Source: JBKQHQ01 sp052148715 (lineage in GTDB: Bacteria; Pseudomonadota; Alphaproteobacteria; Rhizobiales; Xanthobacteraceae). From it: 36,289 nt of DNA. Positions 7,695 through 16,647 of this stretch are shown here, piece after piece. Location of the stretch: positions 1 through 36,289 of the forward strand of contig JBKQHQ010000135.1 in the NCBI GenBank assembly GCA_052148715.1, in the 5' to 3' direction. Position 1 is the first letter of the stretch. Each line of letters opens with the position of its first letter. The position numbers and the translations under genes are program-made. The notes below the pieces were generated by a model. The model made no database searches, was not told the DNA's origin, and worked only from the letters and a program-made list of their open reading frames with translations.

Positions 7695-8366
7695 ATGCGT
7701 CGGTACGTTGCGTCGAACGGTTCGTGGAGGCGTCTGCGGGCGCGCGCGCGCCTTCCGGTGATCGTGCTGGTCGGAGCGATGCTGGGGGTAGGGGGCTGGA
7801 TCGCCCATGCAAACTGGTCAAACCAAGACCCGAACGAATTCGTTCCGCTGACGAAGGCGACCAAGGGTGACATGAATCCGCCGGTCTGGGAGCCTGCGCA
7901 GACCTCTGCGGCGGCGCCGGTCGCGGCGCCAGAGATGGCCGCGCTGCCGCCTTTGCCGGCGCCGGCCAAAGCGGAAACCAGCGGATCGAATCCGTCCGCG
8001 ACGGCGGTGGGACCCAACAAGGCGGTCGCGCCGCCAAAACCGAAAGAGCCCTCGGTGCTCGCGGCAATGCAGGCGCAAATCGCGCAGATGAAGTCTGCCC
8101 TGAAATTGACGCGCGACCAGGAGCCTTACTGGCCTCCGGTCGAGGCCCTGCTGCACGACATCGCGCGGCAGCAAGCCAAACTACATCCGGCGGCTGCGCA
8201 TACCGGCGCCAATGGGAAGCCCATCAAGATGATCATCCACGACGCAGACATGCAGCGGCTTACCTCCGTGGCGTTTCCACTGCTGATGACGCTGCGGGAG
8301 GATCAGCGGCGCGATGCGCTGAGGCTCGCCCAGGCCATGGGCTTCGAGACGGTCGGGGCGTATTGA
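7695..8366 (+). CDS. Membrane-anchored or exported LTXXQ-like protein
   Basis: A 223-residue protein with an Arg-rich N-terminus and one hydrophobic segment (about 19-37, LPVIVLVGAMLGVGGWIAH), acting as a signal anchor or signal peptide. A long Ala/Pro-rich linker (about 60-125) follows, then a helical domain containing LKLTRDQEPYWPPVEALLHDIARQ, similar to the LTXXQ pattern of Spy-like proteins in rhizobia. I start at the ATG 7695-7697, five bases after AGGAG; a GTG three bases earlier is too close to that site. A 73-codon gene follows after three bases, so the two are probably co-transcribed. The function is unknown beyond a likely envelope role. Confidence 0.7.
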   Translation: MRRYVASNGSWRRLRARARLPVIVLVGAMLGVGGWIAHANWSNQDPNEFVPLTKATKGDMNPPVWEPAQTSAAAPVAAPEMAALPPLPAPAKAETSGSNPSATAVGPNKAVAPPKPKEPSVLAAMQAQIAQMKSALKLTRDQEPYWPPVEALLHDIARQQAKLHPAAAHTGANGKPIKMIIHDADMQRLTSVAFPLLMTLREDQRRDALRLAQAMGFETVGAY

Positions 8367-8369
8367 GCG

Positions 8370-8591
8370 ATGATCAATCATCCCAACGCGAAGGCGGTCT
8401 GGACCACGCTGGAAGGCGATGCCAATCAAGTCCATCCCGTTCTTGTGGTCGAGACCGATTTGGAGCTGAACGCCCTGCAACCGCGGTATGATGCGGTAAA
8501 ACTGGAAAGTTTGATCGAGGCGATTCACAGGCTTTTGGCTGAAAGCAACGGCCTGATCGAAAGCTTGCGTATCGTACCGATACGCCGATAG
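8370..8591 (+). CDS. Small hypothetical protein
   Basis: A 73-residue protein starting three bases after the stop of the previous gene, which suggests translational coupling. It has no signal peptide or membrane segment. The predicted helix around LESLIEAIHRLLAESNGLIESLR and a balanced composition make real coding likely. I do not recognise the family. Confidence 0.5.
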   Translation: MINHPNAKAVWTTLEGDANQVHPVLVVETDLELNALQPRYDAVKLESLIEAIHRLLAESNGLIESLRIVPIRR

Positions 8592-8638
8592 CTCCGGCTG
8601 CGGCTCACGCAATGGGTTGAAGCGTATTAGGTCGAGGT

Positions 8639-8899
8639 TCACCAATCGGTGGCGGCCATCGACGCCCAAATGACGAGCAATCCGAGCTGTTGCGCAGGGG
8701 TGGTCCGCGCCGACCTCTGGGCCGTTGCTACCGCGGCCCTAGCGCCGCCTTGTCCGGCGTGGGCCAGACAATATCCCAATCCGGCAATCGACATGAGGCA
8801 AAGCGAGCCGAACAAGATCGCCGCGAACTTGAACCGCTTTGCGAATCTTGTCCGGTCCTCGGCCGCCAAACCTGGCTGATCTTGCTCAAGCCTGCGCAT
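8639..8899 (-). CDS. Small single-helix membrane protein (paralogue of the gene at 9052)
   Basis: An 86-residue protein if started at the ATG 8897-8899 (MRRLEQDQPG). A charged N-terminal segment ending in TRFAKRFK leads into one transmembrane helix (FAAILFGSLCLMSIAGLGY) and a small Ala/Thr-rich tail outside. It aligns with the product of 9052-9246 over the block F-A-K-x-F-(K/R) plus helix plus AGLG and a short SGQ/AGQ turn, so the two are tandem paralogues. The frame continues upstream to 8965, but the added residues do not match the paralogue. Function unknown. Confidence 0.55.
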   Translation of the reverse strand: MRRLEQDQPGLAAEDRTRFAKRFKFAAILFGSLCLMSIAGLGYCLAHAGQGGARAAVATAQRSARTTPAQQLGLLVIWASMAATDW

Positions 8900-9051
8900 A
8901 CGTGCCTCCTGATACTCCGACGGCGCCTGCCGGCATCGCGTTCGTGTTGCGCTGCCGCGTCTCACGCTGTCAGTTAACCCCTATCAGCCGTCGCGCCTGC
9001 TGGCTGTGCGGCGGGTCACATGGCTTCAATTAAGGCGTCCATCGCGTGGCG

Positions 9052-9246
9052 TCAGCGGGCGGTCGGCGTTGACGTGATGGCCGCCGTCGCCCTCGTTTGC
9101 CCGCTATCGGCAACATAGGCGCCCAATCCAGCGAACAGCAGCAGAACCAGCGCGCCATAGAATACGCAAACGGCCCTGAACCATTTGGCAAACGTTGCCT
9201 GATCTTCGTTCGTCCAACCTGATGGAGCCGGCGTGGGCTTGTGCAT
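9052..9246 (-). CDS. Small single-helix membrane protein (paralogue of the gene at 8639)
   Basis: A 64-residue protein. The ATG at 9244-9246 is preceded by AGAGGAGACAAGC, a good ribosome site. A soluble start (MHKPTPAPSGWTNEDQATFAKWFR) leads into one transmembrane helix ending in LLLFAGLGAYVADSGQ. It shares the FAK-F(R/K) entry, the AGLG motif and the Gly-Gln exit with the neighbouring paralogue. Function unknown. Confidence 0.55.
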   Translation of the reverse strand: MHKPTPAPSGWTNEDQATFAKWFRAVCVFYGALVLLLFAGLGAYVADSGQTRATAAITSTPTAR

Positions 9247-9311
9247 GTGCTTGTCTCCTCTCGAATTTGGAGCGTGCGGATGGATGCAAACAGTCGAAAT
9301 GCGTGCTCCGG

Positions 9312-9608
9312 TCACGGGCGCCAAAAAGGTTTCCTGAGTTCCAGCTCGACGTCGTACCGCGAGCAACCGGTGTCGCTGACGATTTGGTTGGCGTGGAGCC
9401 TCAATTCATTTCGGCTCTCGATGCGGTGGCGCCACTCGCCCAACCGGCGCCGCGCGGCTGCCGTGAACCTGGTCCGCAATTGCTCCAGCGCATCGAGCGA
9501 TCCAGCTAGGCGTGCGGCATAGCTGACGCGAGCGCGCCCGGTCTGTGGCCGCTCGTTGGATGCCACGACACGGAAGGCAACGTGAGATGGTTTGGCGAGA
9601 GACGACAT
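9312..9608 (-). CDS. DUF1127-like small protein
   Basis: A 98-residue protein starting at the ATG 9606-9608, which follows GGAGAGGAAAAA. The C-terminal third (RRRLGEWRHRIESRNELRLH, then a SDTGCSRYDVELELRKPFWRP ending) has the DUF1127/YjiS pattern: an Arg-rich helix, an 'xxIGxSRxDIExExxKPFWR' turn and a terminal Phe-Trp. Family members are small and Arg-rich; some affect RNA turnover and phosphate or polar metabolism in alphaproteobacteria. The N-terminal half is unlike the short family members. No specific role can be assigned. Confidence 0.65.
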   Translation of the reverse strand: MSSLAKPSHVAFRVVASNERPQTGRARVSYAARLAGSLDALEQLRTRFTAAARRRLGEWRHRIESRNELRLHANQIVSDTGCSRYDVELELRKPFWRP

Positions 9609-9821
9609 TTTTTCCTCTCCATCGCTTCGATGCAAATCGACGGTTCGTCGTCGACGAAGGGAAGATGCCGATTAACGTGATCGGTTTGAATGGGCCGGCC
9701 CGGCAATCGGTTTGGAGGCCCTCCGGAGCGTTGGCATAGCCTGTGAACGCTGTCGTTGGATCGCTTCGCGCGCGGAAGGCGCGAACGGATGAAGCGACAT
9801 GCCGCTCAAATTGCGGCGCTG

Positions 9822-11810
9822 TCAGAAGCTCAGCTTCGTTCCAAATACTTCGAAGGCATAGAAATACAGTTCCGCGTCGAGCGCCCGCTGAATGTTTTGT
9901 GCTTGGCGGAACCCATGCTGCTCACCGGAAAACAGGAGATAACCGACGGGAATTCCGCGACTGCGTAGCGCATCGACCATTGTCTCGGTCTGGTCGGGCG
10001 GCACGATCTTGTCCTCGTCGCCTTGGAAAAAGATGACCGGCCGGGATAGCCGATCGGCGTGCGCGACCGGCGAACGTTCACGGTAGCGCGCTTCCTCCTG
10101 CGGATAAGGGCCGATCAGCCCGTCGAGATACCGCGACTCGAATTTATGCGTATCCCGCGCAAGCGCCGCCGCGTCGCTGACGCCGTAATAGCTGGCGCCG
10201 CCCTTGAAGAAATCCCGCGAGGTCAGCGCCGCCAGCGCCGTGTAGCCGCCGGCGCTGCCGCCGGTTATGACAACACGTGCTTCGTCGACACGTCCCTGCT
10301 CGGCGAGGAAGCGGGCGCCATTGACGCTATCGTCGACGTCGACAATCCCCCAGTTTAGCAGCAAGCGGTCGCGGTATTCACGGCCAAAGCCGGTGCTGCC
10401 GCCGTAGTTCACGTCGAGCACCGCGATGCCTCGGCTCGTCCAGTATTGATGGCTCAAATTCAACGTGCTGGACGCGGAAGATGTCGGCCCGCCGTGACAC
10501 TTGACTACGAGCGGCGGCTTGTCGCCTGGCGCCGCCGCATAGTCGGGATTGTAGGGCGGGTAGAACAGGCCAAAGGCCGTCTTGCCGCCCTCGGTCGGAA
10601 ATTCAATCGGTTCGACCTTGGTAAAGTAACGGCTGACGTTCGGATCATCGGCGACGTCGGTCGATTGTTTGACGACCTTATGCGTGCGCGAGGCGAGGTC
10701 GAATAGGACGATACTGCTTGGCCGGTCCGGCGCGCCGGCGCTAAAGACCACCCGATCGCCGCCGTCGGCCCGCACCGAGGAGAACTGTGTGAACGGCAGA
10801 TCGAGTTCGGTCAATTTCCCCGAAGGCAGATCGATCACCGCCAGACGTCCGAGCCCGGCCCGGGCGTAGGAGGCGACGATCCGCTCACGCCCGGCGAAAG
10901 CGTAGGTCGACAGGCCGAAATTCCATTGCGGAAGACCAAACTCTGCCGCCATCGGCGCCAAGGCTTCCGGAGCCCGGCGCTCCAGGTCGAAGCGATACAG
11001 GTTCCACCAGCCGGTGCGGTCGGAAACAAAGGTGAGCGCCGACCCGTCCGGGGACCATTGGGGTTGGAAGATCGACTCGGCGGGGCCGCCCGCGATTTGC
11101 GTGGGCGCCGCGCGGGGCAAGCCGTCGGCGCCCAACTCCGCGAGGTAGAGCGTGGTGCCGACCCACGGCATGTTCGGGTGGTCCCACGCGAGCCAAGCAA
11201 GGCGGCCGCCATCGGGCGATAGACGGGGCGATGAGAAGAAGTCGTGCCCGGACGCCACAATCGTTCCGGCATCGGCCGCGCTGCCGGTCACGTCGACCGC
11301 GACGATGGTATTGTCGGGATATTTTTTGCTCGAATCCGTATGGTCCTCGCGGACGCCGATCCAACGCTTGCGCCCCCGGTCGATGGTGCCGTCCGCATAG
11401 CGCCATGCCCCGAGCGGCGTGATCGGCACCGGTACGCTCGCCCCGCGGCTTTCGCCGCAGTCTTGGCAATACAGGCGGCGGTCGGGAATTGGCCCGGTGC
11501 CCGCCATGTCGTTGGAGAAATAAAGCGTTCCGCCGGAAACGGTCCAAGCGCCGCCGCCATATTCGTGCACACGGGTGCGCACGCTGAAGGGCTCCCGATT
11601 GACGTCCTGCGCCCCGGCATTGTCCATTCCGCCCCGCACGACCACGTATCGGCCGTTTTCTTGGGGTCGCAGCTCGATCCAATAGATGTTGCCGTCGTCG
11701 AGCAGCACCTCCGACAAGCCGATCGATTGCGCCGTGATCAGCGTCGAGGTGATCGGGGACTTCCAGGTGCCATAGGTAGCAGTCAAACGTTGGCTAGGCG
11801 ACATGGCCAT
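9822..11810 (-). CDS. S9 family prolyl-oligopeptidase-like peptidase
   Basis: A 662-residue serine peptidase of the prolyl oligopeptidase/acylaminoacyl-peptidase group. The N-terminal two thirds form a WD40-like beta-propeller, with repeated patterns such as SSPRLSPDGGRLAWLAWDHPN and QPQWSPDGSALTFVSDRTG. The C-terminal alpha/beta-hydrolase carries the complete triad: Ser519 in GGSAGGYTAL, Asp600 in GDEDKIVPP and His632 in GEQHGF. It has no signal peptide, so it is probably cytosolic and trims short peptides. The start is uncertain: ATGs at 11802 and 11808 lack a clear ribosome site and the frame extends to 11960. It is divergent from the TPR-caspase gene, with about 213 bases between. Confidence 0.9.
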   Translation of the reverse strand: MAMSPSQRLTATYGTWKSPITSTLITAQSIGLSEVLLDDGNIYWIELRPQENGRYVVVRGGMDNAGAQDVNREPFSVRTRVHEYGGGAWTVSGGTLYFSNDMAGTGPIPDRRLYCQDCGESRGASVPVPITPLGAWRYADGTIDRGRKRWIGVREDHTDSSKKYPDNTIVAVDVTGSAADAGTIVASGHDFFSSPRLSPDGGRLAWLAWDHPNMPWVGTTLYLAELGADGLPRAAPTQIAGGPAESIFQPQWSPDGSALTFVSDRTGWWNLYRFDLERRAPEALAPMAAEFGLPQWNFGLSTYAFAGRERIVASYARAGLGRLAVIDLPSGKLTELDLPFTQFSSVRADGGDRVVFSAGAPDRPSSIVLFDLASRTHKVVKQSTDVADDPNVSRYFTKVEPIEFPTEGGKTAFGLFYPPYNPDYAAAPGDKPPLVVKCHGGPTSSASSTLNLSHQYWTSRGIAVLDVNYGGSTGFGREYRDRLLLNWGIVDVDDSVNGARFLAEQGRVDEARVVITGGSAGGYTALAALTSRDFFKGGASYYGVSDAAALARDTHKFESRYLDGLIGPYPQEEARYRERSPVAHADRLSRPVIFFQGDEDKIVPPDQTETMVDALRSRGIPVGYLLFSGEQHGFRQAQNIQRALDAELYFYAFEVFGTKLSF

Positions 11811-12023
11811 TCGGCGCTCGCGTGAGGGGAGGGCGTCATTTTGTGGGTACCAAGACGGAAACCATGCGGCCAAAGGATGTCCGACCAAACGGATACTCAT
11901 CCTAAGCGTGCCAAACCGATTGGAAGCCGGCCGCAAAAGCGTGCTCGTCAACGGCGGCAAACCAACTTACAATGGTAATTCCCTTGCGATCGACGATCAT
12001 CGCCGCTGTTTGGGGGTGAAAAT

Positions 12024-14186
12024 ATGCCGCGTCGGATATTGTTTATTGCCGCAGTCATGGTTTTGCTCGGGCCGCTGGCGGCGCCAGCGGCCGCCGGCTT
12101 TCCGGAGGACCTGCGGCTATGCAACGGGGGGCCTGCCGACGCGGACACCAGGATTGCGGCGTGCTCTCGGCTGATCGGCTCAAGTCAATTGCGGGGCAAT
12201 GATCTCGCGGCCGCTTATCTTGAGCGCGGAAACGCTTATGGCGCCAAAGCCGACTACGACCACGCGATAGCAGACGACAGCGAAGCCATCCGGCTCAATC
12301 CGCGGGCAGTCAACGCTTACAACAACCGTGCTTTTGCGTTCAACAACAAGGGCGAGCACGACCGCGCGATCGCCGATGCCAGCGAAGCGATCCGGCTCGA
12401 CCCGAGATTCGCGTTGGCTTATGCTCACCGCGCCGGGGCCTTCGTCGGGAAGGGCGATTTTGACCGCGCAATCTCTGATGCCGACGACGCGATCAAGCTC
12501 GACCCGACCTTGGCGATCGCCTATGCCCATCGCGGTTCGGCCTTCGAGGGCAAGCGCGACCCAGACCGCGCGATCGCTGACTGCAGCGAGGCGATCAGAC
12601 TCAATCCGAACTTGGCCGTGGCCTACGGCGGCCGCGGCAACGCCTACCTTCGCAAAGCGGATTACGAGCGCGCGATCGCCGACTACGACGAGGCTATCAG
12701 GCTCGACCCGAAACCGGCCCTCTACAAGGACCGCGGCAACGCTTACCTCGGCAAAGCAGATTACGGGCGGGCGATCGCAGACTTCAGCTCAGCGATTAAT
12801 TTAGATCCGAAATCGGCGCTCTTCTACACCAGACGCGGCAACGCCTTCCGACTCAAAGGCGACTTCGACCACGCGCTCGTCGACTTGACGCAGGCGATAA
12901 CGCTCAATCCAAAATTCATGCTTGCCTACTACGATCGTGCCATGGTTTTTAACCTGAAGGATAGCTATGACCGCGCGGCCGCGGATTGGAGCGAAGCGAT
13001 CAGGCTTGCTCCGCAGGGGGCGGGCGCCTACTCCGGCCGCGGCGCCACCTCCATTTTCAAGGGTGATTACAGTGGCGCCATTCGCGATCTTGACGAGGCC
13101 ATTCGCCTCGATCCGAAGCTCGCCAATGCATATAACAATCGCGGGTATGCTTATCTGCTGAAGGGCGACATTGATCGGGCCTTCGCCGATCTGAATGAGG
13201 CGGTCCGCCTCGATTCGAGAGATATGCCGGCTCATGCTTTCCGCGGCTTGGCGTTCGAACGAAAGGGCGATCGCGAGAACGCCATCGCCGACTTCAAGGT
13301 GGCGTTGTCTTTGGCCTCCGATCGGTTTTTTGCGATCGGACTGCGGGCGCAGGCCATCGCCAAGGAGCGGCTGGCTGCGCTGACCGCGACGCAAGCCACA
13401 GTCCCGCAGGCCACCTCTGCCTCCACGGCGAGGCCGGTGCCGAGCTTGACGGATGTTTCGGGCGCCGGGTTGCTCGGCCGCCGGGTGGCGCTCGTGATCG
13501 GCAACTCGGCCTATCAGGCAGTTTCCGCCTTGCCAAACCCGAAGAACGACGCCAAGGCCGTCGCCGAGGCGTTCAAGGGCGCCGGTTTCGCCGCCGTCCA
13601 GGTCGTCACGGACGGCAGCCGCGATGGGATGATCCGGGCGCTGCGTGCCTTTCAAGATGAGGCGGACAAGTCCGACTGGGCGGTACTTTATTACGCTGGC
13701 CATGGCCTCGAAATCGGCGGGATCAACTATCTCGTTCCGATCGATGCCCAGCTCAAAACGGACCGCGATGTGCAGGATGAAGCGGTGTCGCTCAACCGCG
13801 TGCTCGACGCCATCACGGGAGCAAAAAAGGTGAAGCTCGTGCTGCTCGATGCTTGCCGCGACAACCCGTTCGCGCAGCAGATGCAGCGAACCGCCGCATC
13901 CCGCGGCGTGAGCCGGGGTCTCGCCCGGATCGACCCCGAGGGCAGCACAATGGTCGTCTATGCCGCCAAGGACGGCGAGGTTGCCGAGGACGGCAACGGC
14001 GAGCACAGCCCGTTCGCAGCGGCGCTGATCCATCGCCTGCAGCAACCCGGCGTCGAGATCAACAGGCTGTTCGGCCTGATCACCGGCGACGTCATGGTCG
14101 CCACCGGCAACCATCAACGCCCCTACGTTTACGGCTCGATCCCGCTGATTGAGGGGCAGCCCGATCAATTCTTCAGGGTGCCGTGA
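12024..14186 (+). CDS. Exported TPR-caspase-like protein (peptidase C14 family), copy 1
   Basis: A 720-residue exported protein. A signal peptide (about 1-25) is followed by eleven 34-residue tetratricopeptide repeats (about 65-440; consensus RGNAYxxKGDYDRAIADYxEAIRLDP), an Ala/Thr/Pro linker, and a caspase-like domain from about 486. The catalytic dyad is His560 in YYAGHG and Cys611 in LLDACRDNPF. Asp609, two before the Cys, occupies the place of the acidic S1 residue of Arg/Lys-specific metacaspases. The ribosome site is GGGGGTG before the ATG. The gene converges with the P-loop gene at 14173, overlapping it by 14 bases. The TPRs probably recruit a protein partner in the periplasm; substrates are unknown. 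Confidence 0.9.
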   Translation: MPRRILFIAAVMVLLGPLAAPAAAGFPEDLRLCNGGPADADTRIAACSRLIGSSQLRGNDLAAAYLERGNAYGAKADYDHAIADDSEAIRLNPRAVNAYNNRAFAFNNKGEHDRAIADASEAIRLDPRFALAYAHRAGAFVGKGDFDRAISDADDAIKLDPTLAIAYAHRGSAFEGKRDPDRAIADCSEAIRLNPNLAVAYGGRGNAYLRKADYERAIADYDEAIRLDPKPALYKDRGNAYLGKADYGRAIADFSSAINLDPKSALFYTRRGNAFRLKGDFDHALVDLTQAITLNPKFMLAYYDRAMVFNLKDSYDRAAADWSEAIRLAPQGAGAYSGRGATSIFKGDYSGAIRDLDEAIRLDPKLANAYNNRGYAYLLKGDIDRAFADLNEAVRLDSRDMPAHAFRGLAFERKGDRENAIADFKVALSLASDRFFAIGLRAQAIAKERLAALTATQATVPQATSASTARPVPSLTDVSGAGLLGRRVALVIGNSAYQAVSALPNPKNDAKAVAEAFKGAGFAAVQVVTDGSRDGMIRALRAFQDEADKSDWAVLYYAGHGLEIGGINYLVPIDAQLKTDRDVQDEAVSLNRVLDAITGAKKVKLVLLDACRDNPFAQQMQRTAASRGVSRGLARIDPEGSTMVVYAAKDGEVAEDGNGEHSPFAAALIHRLQQPGVEINRLFGLITGDVMVATGNHQRPYVYGSIPLIEGQPDQFFRVP
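12215..13340 (+). repeat. 102-base coding repeats (eleven TPR units)
   Basis: The DNA repeats with a period of about 102 bases, each unit carrying variants of GACCGCGCGATCGCCGA and GAGGCGATCCGGCTCGA. This is the TPR array of the enclosing gene rather than a separate element. Similar arrays lie in the minus-strand genes at 14830 and 23596. Confidence 0.85.
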
Positions 14187-14784
14187 CCGCCGCGGCGGGG
14201 AAGGCAGCGAGACTTTTGATGTGCGCGACGATCGCCGCCACGCTTTCCTCCGGACTGAGCCGCGTCACATCGAGCGTCAAAGTATCGGGCGATCTTGGAT
14301 CGAACACGGCATGGTTGCGGCTCTGGGCTATCGCGGCGGCAGGATCGATGCCCTTGAGCATGCCCACGCGTTCGGGCGATTGGATGCGACGCACTAATTC
14401 CGCCTCTTCGCACACGAGTCGGACCGGGATGAGGCAGGCGCCGCGCCGTGCGGCCGTTGATCGAATATCCTGAAACTTTGTTAGATCGCTAGCGTTGCCT
14501 TCGACCCCTTCGTGGGTAAAGACAAAGTTTGTTCCGGGCTTCGCCAGGGTCGCGATCGTCTCGAGGACTGCCTCGTGTACTTTGGCACACTGAACCCAGA
14601 CCGCATCCGGCAATCGCGTCACACCGTCTGGATCGATGAGGCCGAAAATTGGATTGTTGATCCAGTGGTTATCAACCACCTTGGCGCCGACCGCGCGGGC
14701 GAATGCGCGCGCAATCGTGAGCTTGCCCGTCCCGCCGAAGCCCACGAGATAAACGAAAAGATTGGTCAACGAGGGGTCGGTCAT
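14173..14784 (-). CDS. P-loop ATPase/kinase-like protein
   Basis: A 203-residue cytosolic protein with an N-terminal Walker A motif (LVGFGGTGKLTIARAFA) and, further on, FVFTHEGVEG and a Walker-B-like hydrophobic strand (ACLIPVRLVCEEAELVRRIQSPER) followed by an Arg-rich lid. This layout is typical of shikimate/gluconate-kinase-like small-molecule kinases or AAA_18-type NTPases. The start is either the ATG at 14782-14784 or the one twelve bases upstream (14794-14796). It lies between the two TPR-caspase genes: its 3' end overlaps the end of copy 1 by 14 bases and it is 45 bases downstream of copy 2 on the same strand. The substrate is unknown. Confidence 0.72.
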   Translation of the reverse strand: MTDPSLTNLFVYLVGFGGTGKLTIARAFARAVGAKVVDNHWINNPIFGLIDPDGVTRLPDAVWVQCAKVHEAVLETIATLAKPGTNFVFTHEGVEGNASDLTKFQDIRSTAARRGACLIPVRLVCEEAELVRRIQSPERVGMLKGIDPAAAIAQSRNHAVFDPRSPDTLTLDVTRLSPEESVAAIVAHIKSLAAFPAAAVTAP

Positions 14785-14829
14785 TGGCCGTCCCATGCGG
14801 GGTGGCACATTGGAGAGATTGCCTAAAAC

Positions 14830-16647
14830 CTATCGTGCGACAAAGAAGAAGTCCTCGCGGCCGGGCAGAGCGCCGTAGGTGTAGGGCTCTTGGCGGTTGC
14901 CGGTCGCGTCCATCACGTCGTCGTGTACCAGGCGGAACAGTTTGTTGACCTCGAGTCCTGGCCGCTTGAGCAGCTTCACGAGCGCGGTCGCGAAGGGGCT
15001 GTTCTGACCGTCGCCATCGAGCGCGACCTGCCCGTCCCTGGCCGCATAGGCGACGAGCGTGCCGGGTCCGGGCTCGATCCGGGCCAAGCCGCGCCCGACC
15101 GAGCGCGCGGCGAGAGTGCGTTGCATCTGGCGCGCGAAGGGATTTTCGCGGCACGCGTCAAGCAGCACCATGCGCAGCTTGCGAGCGCCTTCTACCGCAC
15201 CGAGCGCCTGGTCCAGCGGCACCGCCTCGAACTGAACATCCCGATCCGCGACCAAACGGGCGTCGACAGGCACGAGATAATTGACGCCGCCCAGTTCAAT
15301 GCCATGGCCGGCATAATAAATTACCGCCCAATCGGCCTTCTCGCTCGCGGCGGCGAAGCTGCGCAAGGCATCGACGAGTTGGTCGCGGGGCAGGTCGGTC
15401 GCGAGCGTGACCTCGAAGCCGACGCCTCGTAATGCCGCAGCGACGGCCTCGGCATCGCGCCGCGGATTGGGGAGCGCCGCCACCGCCTTGTAGTCCGCAT
15501 TGCCGACGACGAGGGCTACTCGGCGTTCGGGGGCTGGCGGCGCTGGCACGGCTGACGTTGGCGAGGTTGCGGATACCTGCCCGCCGCTCTTGGTCTCGAT
15601 TCTGGCCAGCGCCTCGCGGGCTTCGAGGGCAAACGCCTCGTTCTTTTCCAGCTCGAGCGCGTGACGCAGGTCGGCCATCGCGCGGTCCCTATCGCCGCTC
15701 AGCTCAAAGATGAGGCCCCGGTGAAAGTAGGTACGCGGGAGATTCGGATTGATGCGAATGGAGGCCTCGAGCTCGGTCATAGCCCGTCCGAGGTCGCCCT
15801 TTTCACGGTATGCCGCGCCTCGGCCGGCGAAGGCGCGGGCGTCAATTGGGTCCAGCCGGATCGCCTCGTCATAGTCCTGGATCGCATGGTCGTATTCGTG
15901 CTTGTGAAAATAGGCGGTGCCACGAACGTCGTAGGCGGCGACATGCTTCGGATCGAGCCGGATCGCCTCGTTAGCGTCGCGAATCGCGCGGTCGACGTCG
16001 CCCTTGCGGCCATAGAGCGCGCCGCGGTCGACGTAGTAATTGGCAATTCCCGGACTGAACCGGATGGCTTCGCCATAGTCCTGGATCGCGCGGTCGTAGT
16101 CGTGCCTGCCGAGATAGGCTTTGCCCCGAAGATGGTAGGCAAGGGCGGACTTCGGATCGAGCCGGATCGCCTCGTCGGCGTCGCGGATCGCGCGGTCGGC
16201 GTCGCCTTTGTCGTAATAGGTCGAACCACGGTTGACGTGGAAGTTCGCGAATTTCGGATCGAGCCGGATCGCCTCGCTATAGTCCAGGATCGCGCGATCG
16301 TAGTCGCCCTTGCTAAGATAGGCGTGGCCGCGGGTGTTGTAGGCGGCGGCCAATTTCGGATCGAGCCGGATCGCCTCGTCGGCGTCGTGCATCGCGCGGT
16401 CGGCGTCGCCCTTGCGGTAATAAGCGTCGGCGCGGTTGCGGTAGGCGAGGGCCCGACCCGCCGCGGGCTCACGAATGCCACGATCAATGACGCGCGTGCA
16501 CCCCGCAATGCTGCCGTCATGGTCTTGACCGTTGTCGCATGCCGTCCACTCAGGATCTTGCGGCGCAGCCGGGCCGGCTGCTGCCCAAGCGGTGGTGAGA
16601 AAGCCGCACGCGAGAACGGCAGCCAAGCTGAGGGTTGTTAGGCGCAT
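14830..16647 (-). CDS. Exported TPR-caspase-like protein (peptidase C14 family), copy 2
   Basis: A 605-residue exported protein starting at the ATG 16645-16647, preceded by GGAAGGGGATCTG. A signal peptide (about 1-23) is followed by a Cys-containing segment (TACDNGQDHDGSIAGC), eight TPRs (about 66-339), a short linker, and a caspase-like domain from about 372. The dyad is His448 in YYAGHGIELGG and Cys499 in LLDACRENPF, with Asp497 in the S1-type position. It is closely related to copy 1 in both halves but has three fewer repeats, so the pair probably arose by duplication. The C-terminal end (DDVMDATGNRQEPYTYGALPGREDFFF) matches copy 1's VYGSIPL region. It points towards copy 1 and away from the OmpA-caspase-trypsin-serpin operon. 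Confidence 0.9.
   Translation of the reverse strand: MRLTTLSLAAVLACGFLTTAWAAAGPAAPQDPEWTACDNGQDHDGSIAGCTRVIDRGIREPAAGRALAYRNRADAYYRKGDADRAMHDADEAIRLDPKLAAAYNTRGHAYLSKGDYDRAILDYSEAIRLDPKFANFHVNRGSTYYDKGDADRAIRDADEAIRLDPKSALAYHLRGKAYLGRHDYDRAIQDYGEAIRFSPGIANYYVDRGALYGRKGDVDRAIRDANEAIRLDPKHVAAYDVRGTAYFHKHEYDHAIQDYDEAIRLDPIDARAFAGRGAAYREKGDLGRAMTELEASIRINPNLPRTYFHRGLIFELSGDRDRAMADLRHALELEKNEAFALEAREALARIETKSGGQVSATSPTSAVPAPPAPERRVALVVGNADYKAVAALPNPRRDAEAVAAALRGVGFEVTLATDLPRDQLVDALRSFAAASEKADWAVIYYAGHGIELGGVNYLVPVDARLVADRDVQFEAVPLDQALGAVEGARKLRMVLLDACRENPFARQMQRTLAARSVGRGLARIEPGPGTLVAYAARDGQVALDGDGQNSPFATALVKLLKRPGLEVNKLFRLVHDDVMDATGNRQEPYTYGALPGREDFFFVAR
15630..16450 (-). repeat. 102-base coding repeats (eight TPR units)
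   Basis: Tandem copies of GGATCGAGCCGGATCGCCTCGT-like blocks (plus-strand reading) recur about every 102 bases. They encode the TPR units of the enclosing caspase-like protein and are not a mobile or CRISPR array. Confidence 0.85.

Noticed and set aside
12801..14168. Long minus-strand open frame of 455 codons opposite TPR-caspase copy 1
   Set aside because: It mirrors the TPR and caspase codons, has no family pattern or export signal, and arises from GC-rich third-position bias.
15630..16450. CRISPR-like regular repeats
   Set aside because: The 102-base period, the in-frame coding and the degenerate units are those of TPR repeats; no short identical repeats with unique spacers exist.
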